Shown here piece after piece: positions 35,937 through 45,072 of a stretch of 64,000 nt of DNA. The stretch spans positions 1,108,600-1,172,599 of the forward strand of contig NZ_BMKA01000001.1 of the NCBI RefSeq assembly GCF_014643735.1. The letters run 5' to 3'. The first letter of the stretch is position 1. The number at the start of each line of letters is the position of its first letter. Position numbers and translations under genes: made by a program. The notes beneath the pieces were generated by a model. The model was not told the DNA's origin and ran no database searches. It was given only the letters and a program-made list of their open reading frames with translations. This DNA comes from Neptunicoccus cionae (GTDB lineage: Bacteria; Pseudomonadota; Alphaproteobacteria; Rhodobacterales; Rhodobacteraceae).

Positions 35937-36428
35937 ATGCGCACAGGACTCTACCCCGGTACCTTCGATCCCGTAACCCACGGCCATCTGGATATCTTCA
36001 GGCGAGCGTGCTCTTTGGTCGACCGTCTAGTCATCGGTGTCGCCATTAACCGCGATAAGGGGCCGTTGTTTTCACTGGAAGAACGGGTTGCCATGGTCGA
36101 ATCCACCTGCGGGGATATTGCGCGGGATAAAGGGATCGAAATCGTCGTTCATCCCTTTGAAAACCTGCTGATCCATTGCGCCCAAGAGGTCGGGGCCAAT
36201 GTTATTATCCGAGGGTTGCGGGCGGTTTCGGATTTTGAATACGAATTTCAGATGGTCGGAATGAACCGCGCGATGAATGATGATATCGAAACCGTTTTCT
36301 TGATGGCAGAGGCGCAGCACCAGTCGATTGCGTCGAAACTGGTCAAGGAAATTGCCCGCCTCGGCGGGGATATAGAGGGGTTTGTTCCCGAGGACGTGGC
36401 CGTCGCAGTGCGTAAAAAATACGCGTGA
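35937..36428 (+). CDS. coaD: Phosphopantetheine adenylyltransferase
   Basis: This catalyses the fourth step of coenzyme A synthesis, transfer of AMP from ATP to 4'-phosphopantetheine. It has 163 residues, the normal length. The nucleotidyltransferase motif TGLYPGTFDPVTHGHLDI, with T-x-x-H, begins at residue 3 and ISSxxI-like HQSIASKLVKEIARLGGD is near the C-terminus. The ATG at 35937 is chosen by homology; the longer frame upstream has no support. Two cyclophilin genes follow. Confidence 0.95.
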   Translation: MRTGLYPGTFDPVTHGHLDIFRRACSLVDRLVIGVAINRDKGPLFSLEERVAMVESTCGDIARDKGIEIVVHPFENLLIHCAQEVGANVIIRGLRAVSDFEYEFQMVGMNRAMNDDIETVFLMAEAQHQSIASKLVKEIARLGGDIEGFVPEDVAVAVRKKYA

Positions 36429-36521
36429 TCCTGCCAATTTCAAGGGCAGGGGGTGAAAGCGCTCTTTCCCTTGGGAATTGCATCTATTAGGGTGCCGCAA
36501 ATTCAAACTGCGGAGGCCCTA

Positions 36522-37028
36522 ATGGCTGATTTCAAAGATCCCGAAAACGGTATCATCATCACACTGAAAGACGGCGATGTAAAAATCGACCTGCTCCCTG
36601 ATGTTGCACCCCAACACGTTGCCCGTATGAAAGAACTCGCCCGTAGTGGTCAGTATGACGGCGTTGTGTTTCACCGTGTGATCGACGGCTTCATGGCGCA
36701 AACCGGCGACGTGCAAAACGGCAATGCAAACAACGACTTCAACCTGCGTATGGCGGGTACAGGCGGGTCCGATCTGCCAAATGTTCCAGCTGAATTTTCC
36801 AAGGTTCCCCACGCGCGCGGCTCTATCGGTGCAGCACGCAGCCAGAGCCCTGACAGCGCGAACTCCCAGTTCTTCATCAACTTCAGCGACAATGATTTCC
36901 TGAACGGTCAATACACCGTTTACGGTCAGGTTATTGAAGGCATGGAACACGTTGACGCGATCACTCGTGGCGAGCCACCTGCGCAACCGGATCAGATGAT
37001 TTCCGTTAAAGTGGCGGCAGACGTATAA
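36522..37028 (+). CDS. Peptidyl-prolyl cis-trans isomerase, cyclophilin type (cytoplasmic)
   Basis: Protein of 168 residues without a signal peptide. The cyclophilin core shows YDGVVFHRVIDGFMAQTGD and ARSQSPDSANSQFFINFSD, with the Arg and Phe residues of the active site. The ATG at 36522 follows CGGAGG. Its TAA shares its last base with the start of the next, exported cyclophilin (TAATG), so the pair is translationally coupled: one folds proteins in the cytoplasm, the other probably in the periplasm. Confidence 0.93.
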   Translation: MADFKDPENGIIITLKDGDVKIDLLPDVAPQHVARMKELARSGQYDGVVFHRVIDGFMAQTGDVQNGNANNDFNLRMAGTGGSDLPNVPAEFSKVPHARGSIGAARSQSPDSANSQFFINFSDNDFLNGQYTVYGQVIEGMEHVDAITRGEPPAQPDQMISVKVAADV

Positions 37029-37606
37029 TGCGGCTGTTCAAAACGCTTCTGGCGGTGGCAACCCTTGCCGCCGCACCGCTTTTCGCCGCAGAGGATGAAA
37101 ACATCCTCGTGATCGAAGTCGCGGGCGACACCAGTGGCACAGTGGAAATCGAACTGCTGCCAGAGGTTGCCCCCCGCCACGTAGAGCGGATCAAACGCCT
37201 GACCCGCGATGGTCTTTACGACGATGTGGTCTTCCACCGCGTGATTCCCGATTTCATGGCCCAAACAGGCGATGTGGAACATGGCCAGCGCGAAGGTTTT
37301 AACCTGCGTTATGCGGGCATCGGCGGTTCTGCATTTCCTGATCTTCCTGCCGAGTTTTCGGACATCGAATATGAAACCGGCGTTGTGGGCATGGCCCGTT
37401 CACAGGACCCGAATTCTGCAAACTCGCAGTTTTTCATCATGTTCGCACCGGCCCCGTTCCTTAACGGTCAATATACGGTCGTTGGTAAGGTATTGTCCGG
37501 TCAGGACGTTGTCGACAGCATCAAAAAAGGCGATCAATCCGCCAACGGTGCCGTGGCTGAGCCGGACTATATGAAGACGGTTCAGATCAAGTCCGATATC
37601 GAATAA
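37028..37606 (+). CDS. Peptidyl-prolyl cis-trans isomerase, cyclophilin type (exported)
   Basis: Protein of 192 residues with a short signal peptide (about 1-20, MRLFKTLLAVATLAAAPLFA) followed by the cyclophilin core: YDDVVFHRVIPDFMAQTGDV, then ARSQDPNSANSQFFIMFAP. It overlaps the previous gene's stop by one base. It resembles the first cyclophilin closely enough to suggest a tandem duplication, one copy gaining a signal peptide; this is a common pair in alphaproteobacteria. Confidence 0.93.
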   Translation: MRLFKTLLAVATLAAAPLFAAEDENILVIEVAGDTSGTVEIELLPEVAPRHVERIKRLTRDGLYDDVVFHRVIPDFMAQTGDVEHGQREGFNLRYAGIGGSAFPDLPAEFSDIEYETGVVGMARSQDPNSANSQFFIMFAPAPFLNGQYTVVGKVLSGQDVVDSIKKGDQSANGAVAEPDYMKTVQIKSDIE

Positions 37607-37612
37607 ACGTAT

Positions 37613-37636
37613 CGCGCCCCTGTGTTCGGGGGCGCG
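37613..37636. terminator. GC-rich hairpin after the cyclophilin pair
   Basis: A perfect 8-bp stem (CGCGCCCC at 37613-37620 with GGGGCGCG at 37629-37636) begins 6 nt after the stop codon of the exported cyclophilin. No T-run follows, so intrinsic termination may be weak. It lies between the cyclophilins and convergent tyrS. Confidence 0.45.
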
Positions 37637-37789
37637 GACGACCCGTCCAAACAGGGATCACGTCTCTCTATTGGACCCCAGGCACGTTTGGGTGCCCATA
37701 TCCGCAATTTTTGGATGATTTACCGGTTCAGCCCGCAGGCTGGATATGCCGCCCCGTATATTTAACAGGGCGACACGCATTCTTTCGGA

Positions 37790-39043
37790 TCAGTCTTCGA
37801 TCCGTGCCAGTGCATGGCGTTTCTTGCCAGCAGACAGCTTAACCGCTCCGCGCAGTTGATCGGGTGAAATGACTACTCCGGCATCTGTCAGAGCTACATC
37901 GTCCAGCTTAGCACCACCATCCGCGATCAGGCGCTTGGCTTCCTTACCGGAACCGCTCAGACCGGATTTCACCAACAGTTGCACGATAGAGATACCATCG
38001 CCCACATCTGCGGCGCTGAAAGTTACCGTTGGCAAATCATCCCCGACGCCGCCTTTTTCAAAGACTTCGCGGGCGGTGGCTTCTGCCGTGGCGGCTGCAT
38101 CCGCGCCGTGGGCCAGCGTTGTGACTGCATTGGCAAGAACGGCCTTCGCCTCATTGATCTCGCTGCCTTCCAGTGCGCCCAAACGCTCACATTCATCCAG
38201 CGGCATCTCGGTATAGAGCTTCAGGAAACGCCCCACATCCGCATCGGTGGTGTTGCGCCAGAACTGCCAGAACTCATAAGGGGAGCGCATCTCCGGATTA
38301 AGCCAGATCGCACCGTCGGCTGTTTTGCCCATCTTCTTACCGTCAGATGTGGTCAGCAGCGGGGTGGTCAGCCCGTAAACCTCGTTAGAGATCACGCGGC
38401 GGGTCAGGTCGATCCCGTTCACGATATTGCCCCACTGATCCGAGCCGCCCATTTGCAGCACACACCCGTAGCGGCGGTTTAGCTCCATAAAATCATAGGC
38501 TTGCAGGATCATGTAGTTGAATTCAAGGAACGACAGGCTCTGTTCCCGATCAATCCGGCTTTTCACACTTTCAAACGAAAGCATCCGGTTCACCGAGAAA
38601 TGGCGCCCGATGTCCCGCAGGAATTCAAGGTAGTTCAACCCGTCCAGCCATTCCGCATTGTTCAGCATCATGGCATCGGTGTCGCCGTCCCCAAACGTGA
38701 CGTAAGAGGAAAACACCTCTTTGATTCCTGCAATGTTGCCGTTGATCTGATCATCGGTCAAAAGCGGACGCTCATCCGCGCGGAATGACGGATCGCCCAC
38801 TTTGGTGGTGCCGCCGCCCATCAGGACAAGGGGCTTGTTACCGGTCTTTTGCAGCCAGCGGAACATCATGATCTGGATCAGACTGCCCACATGCAAGGAT
38901 TTTGCAGTGGCGTCAAAGCCGATATAGGCTGGCACAATACCTTTGAGCAGGCGGTCGTCGAGCCCCTCCAGGTCTGTGCAGTCCTGTAAGAAGCCCCGGC
39001 TCTGCATCACGTGCAGAAACTCTGATTTGGGCTTGTAAGTCAT
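37790..39043 (-). CDS. tyrS: Tyrosyl-tRNA synthetase
   Basis: Charges tRNA-Tyr. Protein of 417 residues from the ATG at 39043, chosen for the family's [18 protein letters not shown] opening; the frame is open further upstream without support. Class I motifs: HVGS for HIGH (in SLHVGSLIQ) and KMGKT for KMSKS (in [11 protein letters not shown]). An S4 RNA-binding domain closes the protein (about 340-415, [18 protein letters not shown]). It is divergent from anmK. Confidence 0.95.
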   Translation of the reverse strand: MTYKPKSEFLHVMQSRGFLQDCTDLEGLDDRLLKGIVPAYIGFDATAKSLHVGSLIQIMMFRWLQKTGNKPLVLMGGGTTKVGDPSFRADERPLLTDDQINGNIAGIKEVFSSYVTFGDGDTDAMMLNNAEWLDGLNYLEFLRDIGRHFSVNRMLSFESVKSRIDREQSLSFLEFNYMILQAYDFMELNRRYGCVLQMGGSDQWGNIVNGIDLTRRVISNEVYGLTTPLLTTSDGKKMGKTADGAIWLNPEMRSPYEFWQFWRNTTDADVGRFLKLYTEMPLDECERLGALEGSEINEAKAVLANAVTTLAHGADAAATAEATAREVFEKGGVGDDLPTVTFSAADVGDGISIVQLLVKSGLSGSGKEAKRLIADGGAKLDDVALTDAGVVISPDQLRGAVKLSAGKKRHALARIED

Positions 39044-39114
39044 CGGTCTTTGGCCTTCTTTGCTAGGAAATTGAGGGGCCACGTATAACGCTTGGCCGTG
39101 GAAAGGAAAGACCA

Positions 39115-40215
39115 TTGACAGAATTTAAACCGATCCGTGCGCTTGGCCTAATGTCTGGCACCTCTATGGATGGCGTTGATGGTGCGGTTCTGACCACCGA
39201 CGGGGCAGAGATTCACGACTTCGGGGAGAGCGCCTTTCGCCCGTTTACCAAAGCCGAGGCAGAGGTTTTGCGCACGGCCCAAGGGTTGTGGCCGGGGGAG
39301 AATCCCGCGGTGCTTCAAGCTGCGCTAGAGGTGATCCAGACGGCACACGCCGATCTGGTGCTGGAATTCGATGACATTGATCTGGTGGGGTTTCACGGGC
39401 AAACCCTGAACCACGATCCCGAGGCGGGGCGCACGTTCCAGCTTGGTGACGGGGCCGATCTGGCGCGGCGTACGGGCGTTCCGACAGTTTGGGATTTTCG
39501 CAGTAACGACATGGTGCTGGATGGACAGGGGGCGCCGCTGGCTCCGTTTTTCCACTTTGCCTGCGCGAAGTGGGCTGGGCTGACGGAACCGGCGGCCTTC
39601 CTCAACCTCGGGGGGGTGGGCAACGTTACGTTGGTTGACCCGAGCAAAAATGCCCCCGAAGACACTGAAGCTCTGATCGCGTTTGATACTGGTCCGGCCA
39701 ATGCGCCGCTGAACGATATGATGACCGCACGTCTGGGAAAGGCGTTCGACGAAAACGGATCGCTTGCCGCCAGTGGGAAGGTGGATGAAACGGTGCTCAC
39801 CCGCGTGTATCAACGTGCGTTTTTCGCACAAAAACCGCCTAAATCACTGGATCGTCACGATTTCCACGACGTGCTCAGTCTTGTGGACCCGCTTTGCGAT
39901 GCGGATGCCGCTGCTACCCTGACAGCGCTCCCAGCCGCTTGCGTTGCTGCCAATCAAAGCCACCTGACGATAGAACCGGAACACTGGTTTATCTGCGGTG
40001 GGGGTGCCTGCAATCCGGTTATGATGCAGGAATTGTCAAACCGGCTGAGCGGTACAGTCGCCCCGATCAGCGAACTGGGTCTGGATGGGGATATGCTGGA
40101 GGCGCAGGCCTTTGCCTATCTCGCGGTGCGAAGCCGCCGCGCATTGCCGCTTTCTGCGCCCTCGACAACCGGATGCCGTGCACCGGCCACAGGCGGACGG
40201 TTCAACAAACCCTGA
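39115..40215 (+). CDS. anmK: Anhydro-N-acetylmuramic acid kinase
   Basis: Phosphorylates and opens 1,6-anhydro-MurNAc, recycling cell-wall fragments made by lytic transglycosylases. It has 366 residues. The ATP-binding opening [16 protein letters not shown] is at about residues 11-26, [12 protein letters not shown] and [12 protein letters not shown] further in, and the late motif [13 protein letters not shown] closes the ATPase fold. TTG (39115) is the start, after AAAGGA; no ATG fits. A lytic transglycosylase is encoded at 4951. Confidence 0.93.
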   Translation: MTEFKPIRALGLMSGTSMDGVDGAVLTTDGAEIHDFGESAFRPFTKAEAEVLRTAQGLWPGENPAVLQAALEVIQTAHADLVLEFDDIDLVGFHGQTLNHDPEAGRTFQLGDGADLARRTGVPTVWDFRSNDMVLDGQGAPLAPFFHFACAKWAGLTEPAAFLNLGGVGNVTLVDPSKNAPEDTEALIAFDTGPANAPLNDMMTARLGKAFDENGSLAASGKVDETVLTRVYQRAFFAQKPPKSLDRHDFHDVLSLVDPLCDADAAATLTALPAACVAANQSHLTIEPEHWFICGGGACNPVMMQELSNRLSGTVAPISELGLDGDMLEAQAFAYLAVRSRRALPLSAPSTTGCRAPATGGRFNKP

Positions 40216-40263
40216 AGGCATCTCTCTTTTTGGGACAAATATCCCCCGAGCGGAGCGGGGCTT

Positions 40264-40291
40264 CCTAAAGCCGCAAACCAGCGGCTTTAGG
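40264..40291. terminator. Hairpin between anmK and the convergent hydrolase
   Basis: A perfect 11-bp stem (CCTAAAGCCGC at 40264-40274 with its complement at 40281-40291) and a 6-nt loop lies between the convergent genes. It has no T-run, so it may act by stabilising both mRNA ends. A GC-rich inverted repeat (CCCCG/CGGGG) lies just before it. Confidence 0.5.
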
Positions 40292-40326
40292 GCAAACACT
40301 TAATAACCTAGCGTATAACCTACGGC

Positions 40327-40980
40327 TTAGCGGGAGGTTTCCGTCAAACGGCGGCGGACATAGCCGTCTACTGTGCCAATCATAGTATCCATGTGGTCAT
40401 TTTCAAAGAAGTGACCGGCACCGTCCAGAACCTCATGGGTAATGGTGATGCCTTTCTGCTCGTGCAGCTTTTCCACCAAATCAACGGTATCCGCAGGTGG
40501 CGCAACACGGTCGCCCGATCCGTTGATGATCAGACCCGACGCAGGGCAAGGTGCAAGGAATGAGAAATCATACATATTCGCGGGGGGCGATACGCTGATA
40601 AATCCGGAAATTTCAGGGCGACGCATCAGCAGTTGCATCCCGATCCATGCGCCAAAGGAGAAGCCTGCGACCCAGCAGTGTTTTGCATTCGGGTTCATCG
40701 CTTGCAGATAATCAAGTGCGGAAGCTGCATCAGACAGCTCACCAACACCCTGATCGTATTCGCCCTGACTTTTGCCAACGCCGCGAAAGTTGAACCGCAG
40801 TACAGTGAAGCCCATTTTGTGGAAGGCATAATGCAGGTTGTAGACAACCTTGTTGTTCATCGTGCCGCCGAACTGGGGGTGCGGGTGCAGGATGATCGCA
40901 ATCGGCGCATCCTTTTGCTTTTGCGGATGGTAGCGGCCTTCCAAACGACCGTCTGGTCCGGGAAAAATTACTTCAGGCAT
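40327..40980 (-). CDS. Alpha/beta hydrolase (COG2945-like)
   Basis: Protein of 217 residues. The nucleophile elbow is in VAGFSFGAWIG (serine at about residue 118), with an acid in GSGDRVAPP and a histidine in GAGHFFE. The opening VIFPGPDGRLEGRY and the segment HPHPQFGGTMNNKVVY match a group of small serine hydrolases without known substrate. No signal peptide, so cytoplasmic. It is divergent from iscR; the spacer holds the iscR promoter. Confidence 0.85.
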   Translation of the reverse strand: MPEVIFPGPDGRLEGRYHPQKQKDAPIAIILHPHPQFGGTMNNKVVYNLHYAFHKMGFTVLRFNFRGVGKSQGEYDQGVGELSDAASALDYLQAMNPNAKHCWVAGFSFGAWIGMQLLMRRPEISGFISVSPPANMYDFSFLAPCPASGLIINGSGDRVAPPADTVDLVEKLHEQKGITITHEVLDGAGHFFENDHMDTMIGTVDGYVRRRLTETSR

Positions 40981-41052
40981 AGGTGCAAACAGGCTCCGTT
41001 AGGGCTGGATTTTCCGTCTGTTGGTGCAGTCTTTGACCTGTCAGAGACATGG

Positions 41053-41081
41053 TTGACTATTCCCCTCGGAAAACCTAGAAC
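41053..41081 (+). promoter_or_regulatory. Predicted iscR-suf promoter
   Basis: TTGACT (41053-41058), 17 nt, then TAGAAC (41076-41081). The -10 lies inside the ICE-like palindrome at 41074-41090. The iscR start is about 94 nt downstream. Confidence 0.55.
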
Positions 41082-41090
41082 AATTCTAAA
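41074..41090. promoter_or_regulatory. ICE-box-like Irr site overlapping the iscR-suf -10
   Basis: CCTAGAA-CAA-TTCTAAA matches the Irr-binding ICE form TTTAGAA-N3-TTCTAAA at 12 of 14 defined positions. Irr is the haem-responsive iron regulator of alphaproteobacteria. The position over the -10 suggests repression. Confidence 0.55.
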
Positions 41091-41174
41091 TTGGGCGCGG
41101 TGGCCGCACTCCAAGCTGAACAGGAGTTAAGGCCTCATATCCCGCGCGTCAACACTTGCGATGGTGGAACGGCT

Positions 41175-41666
41175 GTGAAACTCAGTACAAAAGGCAGATA
41201 TGCCCTGATTGCCTTGGTTGACTTGGCATTGGAATCAAAAGGCGGACTGGTCTCCCTTGGCGAGATTGCGGGGCGACAGGACATTTCTCTGGCCTATCTG
41301 GAGCAGTTGTTCGTCAAATTGCGCCGCGCGGGAATCGTTGAAAGCGTGCGCGGACCGGGTGGCGGGTATCGTCTCGCGGAATCAGCGGATGCGATCCGTG
41401 TGACGACGATCCTTGAAGCTGTCGATGAATCAATGGATGCGCTGAGCAAAGGGGCAGGGGCATCCGGTGCGTCGTCGGGATCACGAGCGCAAAGCCTGTC
41501 GAACCGCTTTTGGGAAAGCCTGTCGGCGCATGTTTATGTGTTTTTGCATCAGGCACGCCTGAGCGACATTATTACCAACCAGATGGCTCCCTGTCCTGCG
41601 GTGCCCTCGCTGTTCCAACTGGTCGATGAAAAACTGGTCGAAGACACGCCGGTGGCCCCAAAATGA
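41175..41666 (+). CDS. iscR: Rrf2-family iron-sulfur regulator, IscR of the single-cysteine type
   Basis: DNA-binding regulator of 163 residues that adjusts the Suf pathway to iron-sulfur supply. The Rrf2 wHTH covers about residues 1-80 (MKLSTKGRYALIALVDLAL, SLAYLEQLFVKLRRAGIVES, VRGPGGGYRLA). The usual three cluster-binding cysteines near position 92-106 are absent; the only cysteine is C140. Rhodobacter sphaeroides IscR is known to be of this unusual kind. Translation starts at GTG (41175). Its stop overlaps the next gene as ATGA. Confidence 0.9.
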   Translation: MKLSTKGRYALIALVDLALESKGGLVSLGEIAGRQDISLAYLEQLFVKLRRAGIVESVRGPGGGYRLAESADAIRVTTILEAVDESMDALSKGAGASGASSGSRAQSLSNRFWESLSAHVYVFLHQARLSDIITNQMAPCPAVPSLFQLVDEKLVEDTPVAPK

Positions 41667-42706
41667 GCCGGACCTATCTGGACTGGAATGCGACGGCCCC
41701 TCTGCGGGACGAGGCTCGTAGCGCCATGATCGCCGCGATGGATGCAATCGGCAATCCGTCGAGCGTTCACGCCGAAGGGCGCAAGGCGCTGGCCATTGTG
41801 GAGCGCGCACGGGTGCAGATCAAAGCGGCGTTCGGCGTCGGGTCAGGCGATGTTGTATTCACCTCGGGTGCGACGGAAGGGGCCGGATTGGTTCTGAACG
41901 CAGGCGGCGTGGTTTGCGCTGCTAGTGAGCATGACGCCGTTCACGCGTGGTGCGATGCGCAGCTTCCAGTGGATTCGGACGGGCGTGTAGACGTTTCTGC
42001 CCCCGACACCTCTGCCCTGCAAGCGGCCAACAGCGAAACCGGCATCTTGCAAAACGGGTTTGAGACCATAGCTTTGTGTGATGCGGTGCAGGCGTTTGGC
42101 AAGGTTCCCTTCGCTTTTGAATGGTCCGGTGCCAAAGCGGCCCTGATTTCCGCCCATAAAATCGGTGGACCCAAGGGCATTGGGGCGGTGGTGCTGCAAT
42201 CCGGTCATGAAGTCCCGACACTGGTTAAAGGCGGTGGTCAGGAGCAAGGGCGGCGTTCGGGGACTGAAAACGTGATCGGCATTGCCGGTTTCGGCGCTGC
42301 AGCGGAAGCGGCGCAGCGGGATCTCGACAACGGTTTGTGGCAAGAGGTCCAGATCCTGCGCGACGCGCTGGAAGCCCGTCTTGCTGATGAAGCGCCCGAT
42401 TCCATCATTGTCGGGCAGGACGCCAGCCGTCTGCCCAACACCAGTTGTATCGCCGTTCCAGGTTGGAAGGGTGAAACACAGGTGATGCAGATGGATCTGG
42501 CCGGATATGCCATTTCGGCAGGCTCTGCCTGTTCCAGTGGCAAAGTTAAGCAAAGTCGGGTGTTGAAGGCGATGGGCTTTGACGATACGACCGCAAGTTC
42601 TGCGATCAGGGTCAGTATTGGCCCGTCCACCACCCGCGACGAAGTTATGGGGTTTGCCGACGCATGGCTGGCCCAATACAGGAAATTCAAAGCCCGCGCT
42701 GCATAG
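41663..42706 (+). CDS. Cysteine desulfurase (NifS/IscS-like)
   Basis: PLP enzyme of 347 residues, class V aminotransferase fold, taking sulfur from cysteine for cluster assembly. The PLP lysine is in [16 protein letters not shown], the catalytic cysteine in [15 protein letters not shown], the group I loop. The opening [20 protein letters not shown] is typical. The chain is shorter than the ~400-residue IscS, mainly in the middle and at the C-terminus, as in other suf-linked copies in this group. SufS, a second desulfurase, is encoded at the end of the operon; the division of work is unknown. sufB follows after 29 nt. Confidence 0.9.
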   Translation: MSRTYLDWNATAPLRDEARSAMIAAMDAIGNPSSVHAEGRKALAIVERARVQIKAAFGVGSGDVVFTSGATEGAGLVLNAGGVVCAASEHDAVHAWCDAQLPVDSDGRVDVSAPDTSALQAANSETGILQNGFETIALCDAVQAFGKVPFAFEWSGAKAALISAHKIGGPKGIGAVVLQSGHEVPTLVKGGGQEQGRRSGTENVIGIAGFGAAAEAAQRDLDNGLWQEVQILRDALEARLADEAPDSIIVGQDASRLPNTSCIAVPGWKGETQVMQMDLAGYAISAGSACSSGKVKQSRVLKAMGFDDTTASSAIRVSIGPSTTRDEVMGFADAWLAQYRKFKARAA

Positions 42707-42735
42707 CGGCGGGCAAAAACTATGAGGACAGCAAC

Positions 42736-44247
42736 ATGGCTGCTTTAGACGACGTACAAGTCAAAGAAGGTGTCGATCAGGAAACCGTGGAAGCGGTTCA
42801 ATCCGTGGGTGGAAAATACAAATACGGCTTTGAGACTGACATTGAAATCGAATACGCCCCCAAAGGGTTGAACGAAGACATCGTGCGCCTGATTTCCGAA
42901 AAGAACGGAGAGCCGGAGTGGATGCTGGAATGGCGTCTGGCGGCCTATCGCCGTTGGCTGCAAATGGACGAACCTGATTGGGCGATGGTGGATTATCCCG
43001 AAATCGATTTTCAGGACCAGTATTACTATGCCCGTCCGAAATCTATGGTGGAAAAGCCGAAGTCTCTGGATGAAGTTGACCCCAAGTTGCTGGAAACCTA
43101 CGAAAAACTGGGCATTCCTTTGAAGGAGCAAGCGCTTCTTGCTGGTGTCGAAGCACCCGAAGAAGACCGCCGTGTTGCTGTTGATGCGGTGTTTGACAGT
43201 GTTTCTGTTGGCACGACATTCAAAGACGAACTGGCCAAGGCCGGCGTGATCTTCTGCTCTATCTCCGAGGCAATTCAGGATCATCCCGAACTGGTAAAGA
43301 AATACCTCGGGTCTGTGGTGCCACAGTCCGACAACTACTATGCAACGCTGAACTCTGCGGTGTTCTCTGACGGGTCGTTTGTCTACATCCCCGAAGGCAC
43401 AAAGTGCCCGATGGAATTGTCCACCTATTTCCGCATTAACGCAGAAAACACCGGCCAGTTCGAACGCACGCTGATCATCGCCGACAAGGGGGCCTATGTG
43501 TCCTACCTTGAAGGCTGCACCGCACCCCAACGGGACGTTGCACAGCTGCACGCGGCAGTGGTGGAGCTGGTTCTGCTGGAAGATTCAGAGATCAAATATT
43601 CCACCGTTCAAAACTGGTACCCCGGTGATGAAGACGGCAAAGGCGGCATCTACAACTTTGTGACCAAACGCGCGGATTGCCGTGGCGACCGGTCTAAAGT
43701 GATGTGGACGCAGGTGGAAACAGGTTCGGCTGTGACGTGGAAATACCCGTCCTGCATCCTGCGCGGCGATGATAGCCAAGGTGAGTTCTACTCCATCGCC
43801 ATTGCGAACAACATGCAGCAGGCTGATACTGGCACGAAGATGGTCCACCTTGGCAAAAACACCAAAAGCCGGATCGTGTCCAAAGGCATCAGTGCTGGCA
43901 AGGCGCAAAACACCTATCGCGGCTTGGTCTCGATGCATCCCAAGGCGCAAAACGCGCGGAACTATACCCAGTGTGACAGCTTGCTGATCGGTGACAAATG
44001 TGGCGCGCATACAGTGCCTTACATTGAAGTTAAGAACAATTCGGCGCGGGTAGAACACGAAGCGACCACGTCCAAAGTGGATGACGATCAGCTGTTCTAC
44101 TGTCGCCAGCGGGGCATGGATGAAGAAGAGGCCGTTGCGCTGGTGGTAAACGGGTTCTGTAAAGACGTGTTGCAGGCGCTGCCGATGGAATTTGCCATGG
44201 AAGCACAGGCGTTGGTTGCCATCTCTCTGGAAGGGTCGGTGGGCTAA
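42736..44247 (+). CDS. sufB: Fe-S cluster assembly scaffold SufB
   Basis: Part of the SufBC2D complex, which assembles [2Fe-2S] and [4Fe-4S] clusters. It has 503 residues from the ATG at 42736, 7 nt after GAGGA. The beta-helix core is recognisable by [33 protein letters not shown] and the late [27 protein letters not shown]. No signal peptide. sufC follows after 69 nt. Confidence 0.96.
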   Translation: MAALDDVQVKEGVDQETVEAVQSVGGKYKYGFETDIEIEYAPKGLNEDIVRLISEKNGEPEWMLEWRLAAYRRWLQMDEPDWAMVDYPEIDFQDQYYYARPKSMVEKPKSLDEVDPKLLETYEKLGIPLKEQALLAGVEAPEEDRRVAVDAVFDSVSVGTTFKDELAKAGVIFCSISEAIQDHPELVKKYLGSVVPQSDNYYATLNSAVFSDGSFVYIPEGTKCPMELSTYFRINAENTGQFERTLIIADKGAYVSYLEGCTAPQRDVAQLHAAVVELVLLEDSEIKYSTVQNWYPGDEDGKGGIYNFVTKRADCRGDRSKVMWTQVETGSAVTWKYPSCILRGDDSQGEFYSIAIANNMQQADTGTKMVHLGKNTKSRIVSKGISAGKAQNTYRGLVSMHPKAQNARNYTQCDSLLIGDKCGAHTVPYIEVKNNSARVEHEATTSKVDDDQLFYCRQRGMDEEEAVALVVNGFCKDVLQALPMEFAMEAQALVAISLEGSVG

Positions 44248-44316
44248 TCAGCCCTCCAACTCCCACGAAATTCGCCGCACCTGCGGGGCGGTACTGCTAC
44301 AATCAAGGATAATAAA

Positions 44317-45072
44317 ATGTTGGAAATCAAAAACCTGCACGTCGGTCTTGAAGAAGAAGACAAGCAAATCCTCAAAGGTGTGAACCTGACGGTGGAAACC
44401 GGCAAGGTGCATGCGATCATGGGGCCGAACGGCTCGGGCAAATCAACGCTGTCTTATGTTCTGTCGGGCAAGGACGGCTACGAAGTGACTGACGGTTCTG
44501 CGGAACTGCAAGGCGTAGACGTTCTGGATATGGAACCCGAAGAGCGTGCGGCGGCTGGCCTGTTTCTGGCCTTCCAATACCCTGTGGAAATTCCGGGTGT
44601 TGGTAACATGACATTCCTGCGAACTGCGGTAAACGCACAGCGCAAGGCGCGCGGTGAAGAAGAGCTGAGCGCAGCCGAGTTTCTGAAAGTGGTTCGCGCC
44701 AAGGCCAAATCCCTGAAAATCGATGCGGATATGCTGAAGCGTCCGGTTAATGTCGGCTTCTCTGGTGGTGAGAAAAAGCGCAACGAGATCCTGCAAATGG
44801 CCATGCTGGAGCCAAAGATGTGTATCCTCGATGAAACCGACTCCGGTCTTGATGTGGATGCGATGAAGCTGGTTGCCGAAGGCGTGAACGCGCTGCGCGA
44901 TGCGGGGCGGTCTTTCCTTGTGATCACCCACTACCAACGTCTGCTCGATCATATCAAACCGGATGTTGTGCACATCATGGCAGACGGTAAGATCGTTAAG
45001 ACAGGCGGTCCGGAACTGGCGCTGGAAGTTGAAAACAACGGCTACGCCGATATTCTGGCAGAGGTGGCTTAA
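44317..45072 (+). CDS. sufC: Fe-S assembly ATPase SufC
   Basis: ABC-type ATPase of 251 residues that drives SufBCD. Walker A GPNGSGKST, signature FSGGEKKRNEIL, and the SufC-type Walker B ILDETDSGLDVDAM, with ATP-binding loop FLAFQYPVEIPGV, are all present. It ends with TAA directly before the sufD ATG (zero-nt spacing). Confidence 0.97.
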   Translation: MLEIKNLHVGLEEEDKQILKGVNLTVETGKVHAIMGPNGSGKSTLSYVLSGKDGYEVTDGSAELQGVDVLDMEPEERAAAGLFLAFQYPVEIPGVGNMTFLRTAVNAQRKARGEEELSAAEFLKVVRAKAKSLKIDADMLKRPVNVGFSGGEKKRNEILQMAMLEPKMCILDETDSGLDVDAMKLVAEGVNALRDAGRSFLVITHYQRLLDHIKPDVVHIMADGKIVKTGGPELALEVENNGYADILAEVA

